Shown here: positions 45,371 to 58,028 of the stretch, one piece after another
Position numbering within the stretch: position 1 is the stretch's first letter
Layout of the letters: each line of letters begins with the position of its first letter
Assembly: GCF_029407905.1 (NCBI RefSeq)
Contig: NC_073639.1
Location: 45,525,501 to 45,589,500 of the forward strand
DNA: 64,000 nt
Direction of reading: 5' to 3'
From: Bubalus kerabau
Taxonomy: Eukaryota > Chordata > Mammalia > Artiodactyla > Bovidae
Made by a program: the position numbers and the translations under genes
The notes under the pieces: model-generated
The model's input: the letters and a program-made list of their open reading frames with translations, nothing else
Told to the model about the DNA's origin: nothing
Databases searched by the model: none

Positions 45371-48328
45371 ACACATATTAATCAAATAACAAAGATCAAA
45401 CACAATGCAAATGTTAAAAGCAGCAAGGGAAAAACAACAAATAACACACAAGGGGATCCCCATAAGGATAACAGCTGATCTTTCAATAGAAACTCTTCAA
45501 GCCAGAAGGGAAGGACAGGATATACTTAAAGTGATGAAAGAGAAAAACCTACAACCTAGATTACTATACCCAGCAGGGATCTCATTCAAATATGAAGGAG
45601 AAATCAGAAGCTTTACAGACAAACAAAAGCTAAGAGAATTCAGCACCTCCAAACCAGCTCTTCAACAAATGCTAAAGGATCTTCTCTAGAAAGGAAACAC
45701 AGTAAAGGTTTATAAACTCGAACCCAAAGCAACAAAGTCAATGGCAATGGGATCATACTTATCAATAATTACCTTAAATGTAAATGGGTTGAATGCCCCA
45801 ATCAAAAGACAAAGACTGGCTGAATGAATATAAAAAAAAGACCCCTATATATGCTGTCTACAAGAGAACCACCTTAAACCAAGGACACAAACAGACTGAA
45901 AGTGAAGGGCTGGAAAATGATATTTCATGCAAATGGAAACCAAAATAAAGCAGAAGTAGCAATACTCATACAAAATAGACTTTGAAATAAAGGCTGTGAA
46001 AAGAGGTAAAGAAGGACACTACATAATGATTAAAGGCTCAATCCAAGAAGAAGATATAACAATTATAAATATATATGCACCCAACATAGGAGCACATCAA
46101 TATGTAAGGCAAATGCTAGTAAGTATGAAAGGCAAAATTAATAGTAACATAATAATAGTGGGAGACTTTAATACCCCACTCACACCTACGAATAGATCAA
46201 CCAAACAGAAAATTAACAAGGAAACATAAACTTTAAATGATATAATGGGCCAATTAGACCTAATTGATATCTATAGGACATTTCACCCCAAAACAATGAA
46301 TTTCACCTTTTTCTCATGTGCGCATGGAATATTCTCCAGGATAGACCACATCCTGGGCCATAAATCTAGCCTTAGTAAATTCAAAAAAACTGAAATCATT
46401 TCAAGCATCTTTTCTGATTATGGTGTGGTAAGATTACATGTCAACTACAGGGGGGAAAAAAGCTGTTAAAAATACAAACATATGGAGGCTAAATAACACT
46501 TCTGAATAACCAACAAATCTTGAAAGAAATCAAAAAGAAAATCAAAACATGCATAGAAATGAATGAAAATGAAAACATGACAACCTAAAACCTATGGGAT
46601 TCAGAAAAACAAAATAAAAAAATAAATAAAACCTATGGGATTCAGTAAAAGCAGTGCTACGGGGAAGGTTCATAGCATTACAAGCTTATCTCAAGTAACA
46701 AGAAAAAAAATCAAATAAATAACCTAACTTTAAACCAAAAGCAACTAGAAAAATAAGAAACGAAAAACCCCAGGGTTAGTAGAAGGAAAGAAATCATAAA
46801 AATTTGGGCAGAAATAATGAAAAAGAAACAAAGGAGACTATAGCAAAAATCAACAAAACTAAAAGCTGGTTTCTTTGAGAAGATAAATAAAGTAGACAAA
46901 GCATTAGCCATACTCATCAAGAAAAAAAGGGCAAAGAGTCAAATCAACAAAATTAGAAATGAAAATTGAGAAATCACAACAGACAACACAGAAATGCAAA
47001 GGATCATAAGAGACTATTATGAGCAACTATATGCCAATAAAATGGACAACTTGGAAGAAATGGATGAATCTTACAAAAGTACAACTTTCCAAAACTGAAC
47101 CATAAAGAAATAGAAAGTCTTAATAGGCCCATCACAGGCAATGAAATAGAAACTGTAATAAAAATCTCCCAACAAAAAAAAGTGCAGGACTAGATGGCTT
47201 CACAGGTGAATTCTATCAAAAACTTAGAGAAGAGCTAACACCTATCTTACTCAAACTCTTCCAGAAAATTGCAGAGATAGGTAAACTGCTAAACTCATTC
47301 TATGAGACCACCATAACACTAATACCAAAATCTGACAAAGATGCCACAAAAGAAGAAAACTACAGGCCAATATGACTGATAAACATAGATGCAAAAATCC
47401 TCAACCAAATTCTAGCAAACAGAATCCAACAACATATTAAAAAGATCATACCCCATGACCAAGTGGGCTTTATCCCAGGGATGTAAGGATTCTTCAGTAT
47501 TCACAAATCAATCAATGTGTTACACCACATTAACAAATTGAAGCATAAAAGCCATATGATTATCTCAATAGAGCAAAAAAAGCTTTTGACATAATTCAAC
47601 ATTCATTTATGATTGAAAAAAAAAAACCCTCCAGAAAGCAGGAATAGAAGGAACGTACCTCAATATAATAAAAGCCATATATGATAAACCCACAGCAAAC
47701 ATTATCCTTAATGGTGAAAAATTGCAAGCATTTCCCCTAAGTCAGGGACAAGACGAGGGTGCCCACTCTCACCACTACTATTCAACATAGTTTTGGAAAT
47801 TTTAGCCACAGCAAACAGAGAAGAAAAAGAAATAAATGGAATCCAGATTGGAAAAGAAGAATTAAAACTCTCACTGTTTGCAAATGGCATGAGCCTCTAC
47901 ATAGAAAACCCTAAAGACACCACCAGAAAATTACTAGAGCTAATCAGTCAATATAGTAAAGTTGAAGGATATAAAATTAACACACAGAAATCCCTTGCAT
48001 TCCTATACACTAACAATGAGAAAACAGAAAGAGAAATTAAGGAAACAATTCCATTCATCATTGCAGTGAAAAGAAGAAAATAGGAATAAATCTACCTAAA
48101 GAAACAAAAGACCTATATATAGAAAACTATAAAACACTGATAAAAGACATCAAAGATGATGCAAATAGATGGAGAAATATACCATGTTCATGCATCAGAA
48201 GTTTCAATATAGTGAAATGAGTATACTACCCAAAGCAATCTATAGATTCAATGCAATCCCTATCGAACTCCCAACAGCATTTTTCAGAGAACTGTAACAA
48301 TTAATTTCACAATTTGTATGGAAATACA

Positions 48329-50798
48329 GTCCAGTTTCAGTTCAGTCGCTCAGTCGTGTCTGACTCTTTGTGATCCCATGAATCGCAGCATGCCAGGCCT
48401 CCCTGTCCATCACCAACTCCTGGAGTTTACTCAAACTCACGTCCATAGAGTCTGTGATGCCTACCAGCTGTCTCATCCTCTGTCGTCCCCTTCTCCTCCT
48501 GCTCCCAATCCCTCCCAGCATCAGAGTTTTTTCCAATGAGTCAACTCTTCGCATGAGGTGACCAAAGGACTGGAGTTTCAGCTTTAGCATCAGTCTTTAC
48601 AATGAACACCCAGGACTGATCTCCTTTAGAATGGACTGGTTGGATCTCCTGCAGTCCAAAGAACTCTCAGGAATCTTCTCCAACACCACAGTTCAAAAGC
48701 ATCAATTCTTCGGTGCTCAGCTTTCTTCACAGTCCAACTCTCACATCCATACATGACCACTGGAAAAACCATAGCCTTGACTAGATGGACCTTTGCGGCA
48801 AAGTAATGTTTCTGCTTTGAATATGCTATTTAGGTTGCTCATAACTTTCCTTCCAAGGAGTAGGCGTCTTTTAATTTCATCGCTGAAATCACCATCTGCA
48901 GTGATTTTGGAGCCCCTCAAAATAAAGTCTGACACTGTTTCCACTGTTTCTCCATCTATTTCCCATGAAGTGATGGGACCAGATGCCATGATCTTAGTTT
49001 TCTGAATGTTGAGCTATAAGCCAACTTTTTCACTCTCCTCTTTCACTTTCATCAAGATGCTTTTTAGTTCCTCTTCACTTTCTGCCTTAAGGGTGGTGTC
49101 CTCTGCATATCTGAGGTGGCTGATATTTCTCCTTGCAATCTTGATTCCAGTTTGTGCTTCTTCCAGCCCAGCATTTCTCATGATGTACTCTGCATATAAG
49201 TTAAATAAGCAGGCTGACAATATACAGCCTTGATGTACTCCTTTTCCTATTTGGAACCAGTCTGTTGTTCCATGTCCTGTTCTAACTGTTGCTTCCTGAC
49301 CCGCATATAGGTTTCTCAAGAGGCAGGTCAGGTGGTGTGGCATTTCCCTCTCTTTCAGAAATTTCAACAGTTTATTATGATCCACACAGTCAGAGGTTTT
49401 ATCATAGTTAATAAAGCAGAAATAAATGTTTTTCTGGAACTCCCTTGCTTTTTCCATGATCCAATGGATGTTGGCAATTTGATCTCTGGTTCCTCTGCAT
49501 TTAGCAGCTTGAACATCTGGAAGTTCACGGTTCACATATTGCTGAAGCCTGGCTTGGAGAATTTTGAGCATTACTTTGCTATCCTGTAAGATGAGTGCAA
49601 TTGTGCGGTAGTTTGAGCATTCTTTGGCATTGCCTTTCTTTGGGATTGGAATGAAACTGACCTTTTCCAGTCCTGTGGCCACTGTTGAGTTTTCCAAATT
49701 TACTGGCATATTGAGTGCAGCACTTTCACAGCATCATCTTTCAGGATTTGAAATGTCTCAACTGGAATTTCATCACCTCCACTAGCTTTGTTCGTAGTGA
49801 TGCTTTCTAAGGCCCACTTGACTTCACATTCCAGGATGTCTGGCTCTAGGTCAGTGGTCACACCGTTGTGATTATCTGGGTCATGAAAATCTGTTTTGTA
49901 CAATTCTTCTTTGTATTCTTGCCACCTCTTCTTAATATCTTCTGCTTCTGTTAAGTCCATACCATTTCTGTCCTTTATCAAGCCCATCTTTGCATGAAAT
50001 ATTCCCTTGGTATCTCTAAGTTTCTTGAAGAGATCTCTAGTCTTTCCCATTCTGTTGTTTTCCTCTATTTCTTTGCATTGATCACTGAGGAAGTCTTTCT
50101 TATCTCTTCTTGCTATTCTTTGGAACTCTTCATTCAGATGCTTATATCTTTCCTTTTCTCCTTGCTTTTGACTTCTCTTCTTTTCACTGCTATTTGTAAG
50201 GCCTTCCCAAACAGCCATTTTGCTTTTTTGCATTTCTTTTCCATGGGGATGATCTTGATCCCTGTCTCCTGTACAATGTCACAAACCTCCGTCCATAGTT
50301 CATCAGGCACTCTATCAGATCTAGTCCCTTAAATCTGTTTCTCACTTCCACTGTATAATCATAAGGGATTTGATTTAGGTCATATCTGAATGGTCTAGTG
50401 GTTTTCCCTACTTTCTTCAATTTAAGGTTGAGTTTGGCAATAAGGAGTTCATGATCTGAGCCACAGCCAACTCCCAGTCTTGTTTTTGCTAACTCTATAG
50501 AGCTTCTCCATCTTTGGCTGTGAAGAATATAATCAATCAGGTTTTGGTGTTGACCATCTGGTGATGTCCATGTGTAGAGTCTTCTCTTGAGTTGTTGGAA
50601 GAGGGTGTTTGCTATGACCAGTGCATTCTCTTGGCAAAACTCTATTAGCCTTTGCCCTGCTTCATTCTGTATTCCAAGGTTAAATTTGCATGTTACTCCA
50701 GGTGTTTCTTGACTTCCTACTTTTGCATTCCAGTCCCCTATAATGAAAAGGACATCTTTTGGGGGTGTTAGTTCTAAAAGGCCTTGTAGGTCTTCCTA
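48329..50798 (-). mobile_element. BovB, 2.5 kb, 5'-truncated (antisense) in L1 ORF2
   Basis: Exact 8-bp duplication gaaataca at 48321-48328 and 50799-50806. It begins with the 3' tail (cagttcagtcgctcagtcg) and ends within the endonuclease region (gttctaaaaggccttgtagg). Its frames are longer than in most other copies here (177 and 231 codons), consistent with a younger insertion. Confidence 0.94.
48741..50420 (-). pseudogene. BovB ORF2 pseudogene of the 48-51 kb copy
   Basis: Minus-strand segments: 50190-50420 and 49700-50233 (pre-RT), 49014-49709 (RT), 48741-48989 and 48342-48590 (C-terminus). The RT segment keeps GVHQGCILSA, but the catalytic box at 49098-49109 reads YAED, a conservative loss of the first aspartate. 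At 48710-48712 the codon read as TGA in other copies is still CGA. Frame shifts divide the segments. Confidence 0.88.
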
Positions 50799-52445
50799 GA
50801 AATACAAAAAACCTCAAATAGCTAAAGCAATCTTGAGAAAAAAGAATGGAACTGGAGGAATCAGCCTGCCTGACTTCAGATTATACTACAAAGCTATAGT
50901 CATTAAGACATTATTGTACCAGCACAAAGATCAATGGAACAAAATAGAAAGCCCAGAGGTAAATCCACACACTTATGGACACCTTATCTTTGACAAAAGA
51001 GGCAAAAATATACGGTGAAGAAAAGACAATCTCTTTAACAAGTGGTGCTGGGAAAACTGGTCAACCACATATAAAAGAATGAAGCTAGAACACCTTCTAA
51101 CATCATACACAAAAATAAACTCAAAATGGATTAAAGATCTAAATGTAAGACCAGAAACTATAAAACTCCTAGAGGAAAACATAGGCAAAACACTCTCTGA
51201 CATAAATTGAAGCAAGATCTTCTATGACCCACCTCCCAAAGTAATGGAAATAAAAGCAAAAATAAACAAATGGGATCTAATTAACCTTAAAATCTTTTGT
51301 ATAACAAAAGAAACTATAAGCAAGGTGAAAAGACAGCTTTCAGAGTGGGAGAAATTAATAGCAAATGAAGCAACTGACAAGTAATTAATCTCAAAAATAT
51401 ACAAACATTTCATGCAGCTCAATACCAGAAAAATAAACAACCCAATCAAAAAATGGGCCAAAGAACTAAACAGACTGTTTTCCAAAAAAGACATACAGAT
51501 GACTAACAAACACATGAAAAAATGCTCAACGTCACTCATTATCAGAGAAATGCAAATCAAAACCACAGTGAGGTACCATCTCATGCTGGTCAGAATAGCA
51601 GCTATCAAAAGGTCTACAAACAATAAATGCTAGAGAAGGTGTGGAGAAAAGGGAAACTTCTTATACTGTTGGTGGAAATGCAAACTAGTACAGCCACTAT
51701 GGAGAACAGTGTGGAGATTCCTTGAAAAAGCTGAAAATAAATCTGCCATATGACCCAGCAATCCCACTGCTGGGCATACACACTGAGGAAACCAGAATTG
51801 AAAGAGACATTTGTACCCCAATGTTCATCGCAGGACTGTTTACAATAGCTAGGACATCGAAGCAACCTAGATGTTCATTGGGAAGATGAGTGGATAAGGA
51901 AATTGTGGTACATACACACAATGGAATATTACTCAGCTATTAAAAAGAACACATTTGAATTAGTTCTAATGAAGTTATTGAAACTGGAGCCTATTATACA
52001 GAATGAAGTAAGTCAGAAAGAAAAACACTAATACAGTATATTAACACATATATATGGAATTTAGAAAGATGGTAATGATGACCCTATATGTGAGACAGCA
52101 AAAGAGACACAGATATAAAGAACAGACTTCTGGACTCTGTGGGAGAAGGCAAAGGTGGGATAATTTGAAAGAATGGTATTGAAACATGTATATTACTATA
52201 AATGAAATAGGTCACTAGTCCAAGTTCAATGCATGAAACAGGGCACTCAAAGTCGTGCACTGGGACAACCCAGAGGGATGGGATGGGGAGGGTGTTGGGA
52301 GGGGGGACATATGTACACCCATGGCTGATTCATGTCAAGGTATGGCAAAAACCACCACAATATTGTAAAGTAATTAGCCTCCTATTAAAATAAATAAATA
52401 ATTAAAAAAAAACCTCAAAAATAAGATAAAATAAATGTAAATATG

Positions 52446-53913
52446 ATCATGCCAGCCCTTCTGGCTGTTGTCTGTTGGTCTTCACCATTTTTCACACTTA
52501 TCCTAAGACTAGAAATCCTCAGATGCCAGGAAGTTTCCAGATATTGTTCAAGTTCTATCACTATGATGCAGTTTTTCAGGGATTGAGTGAAGCAAAGCAA
52601 GAGTGGACACACATTTTATGGCAGAGGCAACAGATAAGTTGGTTTCTGCTTGCACGAGCTTTCGTGGTGGTCGGCTAGACTTTCTTTTCCTGTCTCAGGG
52701 TCAGAGGGCAAATGTGACATTCACACCAGCTTTCTAAACTTTACTGACCTCTACATTATGGTGCAATTTTATCTTTGTAGAACAGCTGGAGAACAACAAC
52801 TGAAAACTAGTGGTTTGGGAATTTTACCCTTTACAGATTTTCTAACAGGTTTATCAGTGTCCATTCCCCTCTATGAAATCTCTTCTGCTTGAAATACATA
52901 ATCTGTTTTGTATTTTCCTGCTTAACTCTGGCTAATAGGCCTACTTCTTAGATTTCTCAGTGGCTTTCTCTGGCTATAGGAATGAAGAACAAAATCTTCT
53001 ACATGGTGCTGGCCCAGCCTTGACTTGTGCCAGCCACCCAAGTTTGAGGATTTTATAGCTGCTTAAGTCTTCAGATAGGCCATGAACTCAGTTTTAGTTT
53101 TCTGACATCTGGTAATGATCAGCATGCCTAACCCTTTCAAGTGCTGAAATAAATCACTGCTTTTTAACATCCTCATTTCCAGCTTACTCTTTACAAACGA
53201 CTCTAATGATGCGGCCAGATTTTCTTCTTAATAGCTGTCTGCTCAGAACATCTTAATGATTTCCTAATCTCTATGTACAAACTTGGTCTTCAAAGCCAAA
53301 TAGCTGCTCTCCATTTTCTCCTACATATACTTTGGATATTGTTTTAGTATGCTTGCTGCTTTCATAAAACTCTTACAAACTGCGATACATCTAAGATATT
53401 TCTTTCCTTCTAAAACCTCCTCTAAACTTTATTTGTTACAATCTTATTTGTTTCTCAAGAGACTTCTCAAAGGTGATTAAAACTTTTCTGATAAGATCGA
53501 TTTTCTTCTTCATTTAATTACTTTTAAAATTTGACTTATGAGTACTATAACCCTTGTACTGAGGTTCATAGGTGGACTCTTCTGGTTAAAGAAGCCAATA
53601 AAAGGGAAGCTATTATAGCTTGTCCTGAGAACATATTCTGATGCAATTAAAAAAAAAAAAACATAAAATCTAAAAAGCAAATATGTAGAATAACTTCACT
53701 AATCAGAAATATTCAAGATTGCCAAAGATGAAAATTAGTGGAGAAAATATACACCAATCATTGCAAATATACCAGGACCCTCTCCATAATATATTGGAAT
53801 CCATGTCTCTCATTTATAAATATCCTAATATCTTATCAAGGAAAATCATATGAACACAATAATTAGCTGAAAGTACAGCACAGTACCAGTCTCAAGTAAA
53901 ATCCATTGGTATT
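52446..53913. other. No feature recognised
   Basis: About 1.5 kb of non-LINE DNA to the right of the L1. Frames are at most 80 codons with no motif, and I see no splice-bounded exon candidate. Confidence 0.5.
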
Positions 53914-53924
53914 TTCATGTACTT

Positions 53925-53993
53925 AGGGGAGCCTGGTGGGCTGCCGTCTATGGGGTTGCACAGAGTCGGACACGACTGGTGACTTAGTAGCAC
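53925..53993 (+). repeat. Bov-A 3' end, truncated
   Basis: ggggagcctggtgggctgcc ... gagtcggacacgactggtga. About 70 bp, with ttcatgta at 53914-53921 and 53994-54001 as a likely 8-bp duplication. Confidence 0.88.
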
Positions 53994-54075
53994 TTCATGT
54001 AATGTTTGTATAAGACTTTAAACAGTTTTAAATTATTTAAATTATTAAAGTTTTCAAGTTATATGATATTGTTCT

Positions 54076-54280
54076 GGGCTTTCCAGGTAAAGAATCTGCT
54101 TGCCAATGCAAGAGACTTAAGAGATGCTGGTTCGATCCCTGGGTTAGGCAGATCCCCTGGAGGAGGATATGCCAACCCAGTCCAGTATTCTTGCCTGAAA
54201 AATCCCATAGACAGAGGAGTCTGTCAGGCTACAGTCCACAGGTTGGACAGAGACCGACTTAGCTGAGGAGACTTAGCATG
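54076..54280 (+). repeat. Bov-tA SINE
   Basis: gggctttccaggtaaagaat to gaccgacttagctgaggaga. The A-box region is shortened. Confidence 0.9.
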
Positions 54281-56261
54281 CATGCACACATGCAAACTCT
54301 ACGTATAATATACAGATGAATATAGTATTATTATACTGTGCATAGTGTTATTATAGCATATATAGCATTATTATATACAATATACATATTATATAAGACA
54401 AATACCTGAATTCTAGAATATTTAAATGAGCTAAAGTGGCAACACTTTGGGAGATTAAGCCAAGTTCTCCTCATTCATATTTGGTCCACAAAGTCTTACA
54501 AATTGGTTGACTGATCAAATGTAACACCACTGAACAAAGTATTGTAAAATCTGACATTTTAAAAAATTCCCTTTATGCCTTTTCTATGATGTAAGAATGG
54601 TCCAAATGGCCCATTTCCTAATAAGACACACTTTGCTACCACAGGGGAATGTAGTCATTGTGACTCAAATGTATAAGTTGAAGCTCTATCAAGTCATCGT
54701 CTGCTCCTCATTGATAAAATGAAATATTTGAGGTCCAAATAGTTTCAAGCATAATAGATTTTAGGAGTAAAAAAAAAGTCTGTTTCTTTGACTACCAAGA
54801 AAATAATGAAGCTAAGCTCACTAAAATTTCAGTAATGGAACGAAATTCTAGTTGTTCCACATAATCAAACCCATAAACCAAAGTAAATAATATTACAAAA
54901 TTAATAAGTGAATAAACTATGTAATGAATAAGCAACATGTTCTTTAAATTTTCCTACAGTTTGACAATAACACTTTAATTGAATATTTTCAGTTTTGTAA
55001 TTTACCAGTGAGGTGGCTACCCTATTATGCTCCGATTCTGGCTGAGTGTGAAAGGGAAGGAGGTTTGTGGGGGAGGCAGCCTTTATTTCTATAGAGAGAT
55101 TGGCAGAAATAGAAAGCGGGGGATAGGAAATTGCTAGTTAGGTACTGTACATCCTGTTTGTGGAAAAGTTCTCTTTTTGAAATGTCAATGAGACTTCTCT
55201 TTTTTCCATAAATTTTCTAGAACATAGTTTTAATATATTCTGACATTCATTTTAACAAATGTCAAAAATATGACATATTTAAAATCCTTCTATGCATTAA
55301 TCCCTGTAAATATTATGTTTATCTGCTTTGCTTAAATTATACTTCATGTTGGCTACCAGCCCTGCTCTAGTTTGCATTATTTCCCTTGTTTGGGGCCACT
55401 AGAGTTATTTAAGCAGATGTTGGCTTGTCTTTTTTTCTGATATTCTTCATTCTCTTAGGTGACAAACTCTATTTTATGCAGCATAAATTCCTTAATAAAA
55501 CATCCTTTGTTTTACCACTTGTTATATTTCACAGTGCTCTAGGAAGACTGGGCTGATACAGTATACAGATGTACAAGATGTCTAACAGATTAAACGATAA
55601 AAAATAAAATATTTCCCTTTATGACTTATCTGATATACTTTAAAAAGCCAGCCATATTGATCCTGGGTGATTGCATAGAGTAAGCCTGTATTCTCAGTTA
55701 ACTGAGAATAATTGTCTGAAAAGACTATACAGTGATTTAAAAAATCATGGCGGAAAATATATAGCTGTTTCATGCATAAGAGGATACATGCATTTAATTA
55801 AAATGTAAGATGTACTTTTGTACTTCTGTAGAAGGCAGTTAAAACATAAAACAATGCAAAATATCTATAAAATCTAACACATTGTTAAAATTATCAATCA
55901 TTGTATTTTATTATGTTTTATCTCCCTGTAAACATGGAGTTAATTTTAAGGATGATCTTCAAAATAAATATTAGTCTCATGCTAAATACATAGAATTCTT
56001 AAAACAAACAACACACACACTAAATCAAGTGATATAGAATTCATTTCAAGGAAAAAGCCGTTTATTCTCTGTAAGTCCTCATTGGCACAATCAAAAATAA
56101 TATAGCACAGACATTTTTTATAAACATTGGCTATTAGAAAAAAGTCTTATTTAGAAATGTGGAAACATACATTCCCAGAAGTGTTTTCCTGAATATTCAG
56201 ATTAAAATGTCAAGTACTAAAATAAGAGGAGTAAAAGTTGTCATGTAACCAATTTCAGGGA
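54281..56261. other. No feature recognised
   Basis: About 2 kb of AT-rich DNA with a TA-rich patch (54300-54400). No open frame above 63 codons and no named repeat by eye. The longest apparently non-repetitive block of the window. Confidence 0.5.
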
Positions 56262-56960
56262 GTAGACATTGAAACCGAACAGGACTCTGCTGGGTCTTCC
56301 GAAGGACGAATATCCTTCTCATGGCTCCCGTGTCTGTGTCTCCACTTCTTTTTTATAGAAAAGCTTTAGTCTCCTAGGCCTTCCCAAGTTCAAAAAGGCA
56401 AACTTAACCAGAGAAGTGGGGAAATGCAGAAACAGGAAAACAGTCAAGCCAGACACAGTAAGGGTTTAACCATAACACAAAGTCAAGGATGTTTAGTTCC
56501 GCCTTAAGAGCTGTAGATAACATCCTGAGCCATATCCTTGAGTTGTTTTGCAGATACTAAAACCCCCACCATATGGAAGAAGCTAACTGCATGCACTTAT
56601 ATCCCAGACTGGTTAGAACCAGAAGGTTGAGAATGCTCACTTCTGAAATACCAGCCATCTGTATCAGTACCAACCAATCAGAGAATGTGCATGAGATGAA
56701 CCTGTCCCTCATACCGTCTTTAAAACCCCCTCTCTGAAAGCTATCCAGGAGTTCAGGTCTTTTGAGTATGAACTGCCTGTTCTCCCTGCTTGGCCCCACA
56801 TTTTCCTTTGGCTATGTGCTTATTCCATGCAATAAGATCTGTTTTCTTTTTGTTTATGTAACAAAAAGTAAACAGAACGGGAGAGAGCAGGGCAGAGAGA
56901 TCCACTGGCAGTATGAGGCATTCTGCCTGCCCAACGCCTGGTCTGGTGACAACTGATGGT
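56262..56960 (+). mobile_element. Probable solo LTR of a class I-like endogenous retrovirus
   Basis: Promoter-like spacing is visible: CCAAT at 56674-56678, a TATA-like tttaaaa at 56719-56725, then gagttcaggtcttttgagta and a polyadenylation-like aataag at 56831-56836. The sequence style (accaatcagagaatgtg, ccccctctctgaaagct) is that of class I ERV LTRs. No gag, pol or env reading is attached. The ends are approximate and the family is not named. Confidence 0.6.
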
Positions 56961-57474
56961 TCCCCATGGGTTCAGTGGTCATGAACAGCAGCTGAGCATG
57001 AGAAACCTGGCTGGACCCAACCGAAGAGCACCAAGCAGCAGGAGATGGTATGGTTGGCTGACAATGACAGGGCTGAGGAAGGGGGAGGAATGTCCACTGG
57101 AGTGAATTTCCACATTAAAGAGCTGTGCTGTGTGGAGTCTTCCTACAGTTCACCCTGCAATAACTCATATTTGGCCCTATGGGCTGCCATGTAGGTGACT
57201 GCTGTACACAGGGCAATGAGAGGTCAGTGCGGTCAGGAGCACATGAAACATTATATCAGCTACGTGTGAAGTGTCACCTTTAGGTCTTCTGGCCTTCCTG
57301 CTGCTTCTCAACCACTGCAGAGAAGAATATCTTCCTTTTACATAATGGATTTCAATGTACATTTCTGTTTTGAGAAAGGGTGCCATAAATACATTTTTTA
57401 GATATGTTAAAAATCACAGAATTTATTTTCTATGAGCAACCAAGTCCAAAATTATATAATTTTATACAATTAGA
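56961..57474. other. Unassigned, possibly ERV-related
   Basis: GC content is higher than the surroundings (gaggaagggggaggaatgtc near 57075) but there is no recognisable motif. It could belong to the neighbouring LTR element. Confidence 0.35.
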
Positions 57475-57694
57475 GGGGCTTCCCAAGTGACTCTAGTGGT
57501 AAAGAACCCGCCTGCCAATGCAGGAGAAGTAAGAGACATGGGTTCAATCACTGAGTCAGGAATATCCCCTGGAGGAGGGCATGGCAACCCATTCCAGTAT
57601 TCTTGTCTGGAGAATCCCATGGACAGAGGAGCCTGGTGGGCTCCAGTCCATAGAGGGTTGCACAGAGTTGGACACTACTGAAGCAACTTAGCAT
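57475..57694 (+). repeat. Bov-tA SINE
   Basis: ggggcttcccaagtgactct, gatcaatcactgag-type B box, ggaggagggcatggcaaccc, gagttggacactactgaagc. Complete copy. Confidence 0.92.
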
Positions 57695-58028
57695 GCCTGC
57701 ATGTTATAGTTAGAAATCATGGAGAGTTGGGAGAGATGTGTAAAAATTCAACAATTTATATGGAGAAAGGTATGGTTGCTGAGGAACAGACTCACCTCCA
57801 GGTTCTTTGCCCTGTCATAGCCACACATATGTGTGTTGGTGTGTATATACATACATACAGACAGACATACATATGCAGCATATATCTGCAATATTATATA
57901 AACATACAATCTACTTTGGATTATGATTCAGAAAAAGGATGAAAGTTTCATGAAACTACTAGTTTTGTTTTCTTTGCAATTTTTTTTTTAAATTAAGGTA
58001 TTGCTTTAATTGGTGGTATCAGCTGCAA

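Larger units (their letters stand above)
40204..45689 (+). pseudogene. L1 ORF1 pseudogene
   Basis: L1 ORF1p is a trimeric, coiled-coil RNA-binding chaperone that coats L1 RNA. The start ATG is at 40204. The charged N-terminal region and a heptad-rich coiled coil follow, with TAG at codon 52 (40357-40359) and TAA at codon 122 (40567-40569). Bov-tA then cuts the gene at 40618. A middle segment resumes at 40822-41014, BovB occupies 41015-45370, and the conserved C-terminal part (about 45405-45689, ending LQQMLKDLL) remains open for 95 codons. Confidence 0.9.
45741..52064 (+). pseudogene. L1 ORF2 pseudogene (endonuclease-RT)
   Basis: ORF2p nicks DNA and reverse-transcribes L1 RNA at the nick. 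ATG at 45741, 51 bp after the ORF1 stop. TGA at codon 29 (45825-45827). Endonuclease pieces lie at 45996-46229 (VGDFNTPLTP) and 46245-46469 (SRIDHILGHKSS). RT text follows from about 46900, with the segment 47793-48083 carrying FANG at 47877-47888 where active L1 has FADD, so both catalytic aspartates are lost. BovB fills 48329-50798. C-terminal text continues to the TAG at 52062-52064. Confidence 0.92.
37524..52432 (+). mobile_element. Full-length ruminant L1, multiply interrupted
   Basis: An exact 13-bp target duplication aaatgtaaatatg lies at 37511-37523 and 52433-52445. Inside are a 5' UTR (37524-40203), ORF1 (from 40204), ORF2 (from 45741), a 3' UTR (from about 52065) and an A-rich tail (about 52388-52432). 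Removing the nested elements (Bov-tA 40618-40821, BovB 41015-45370, BovB 48329-50798) leaves about 7.9 kb, right for a complete ruminant L1. Both ORFs carry stops. Several younger insertions sit within it, so it has been silent for a long time. Confidence 0.94.

Noticed and set aside
45405..45689. 95-codon intact C-terminal L1 ORF1 as a functional peptide
   Set aside because: It has lost its natural start and coiled coil to upstream stops and a 4.4-kb insertion. Remaining openness is expected for a relatively recent L1.
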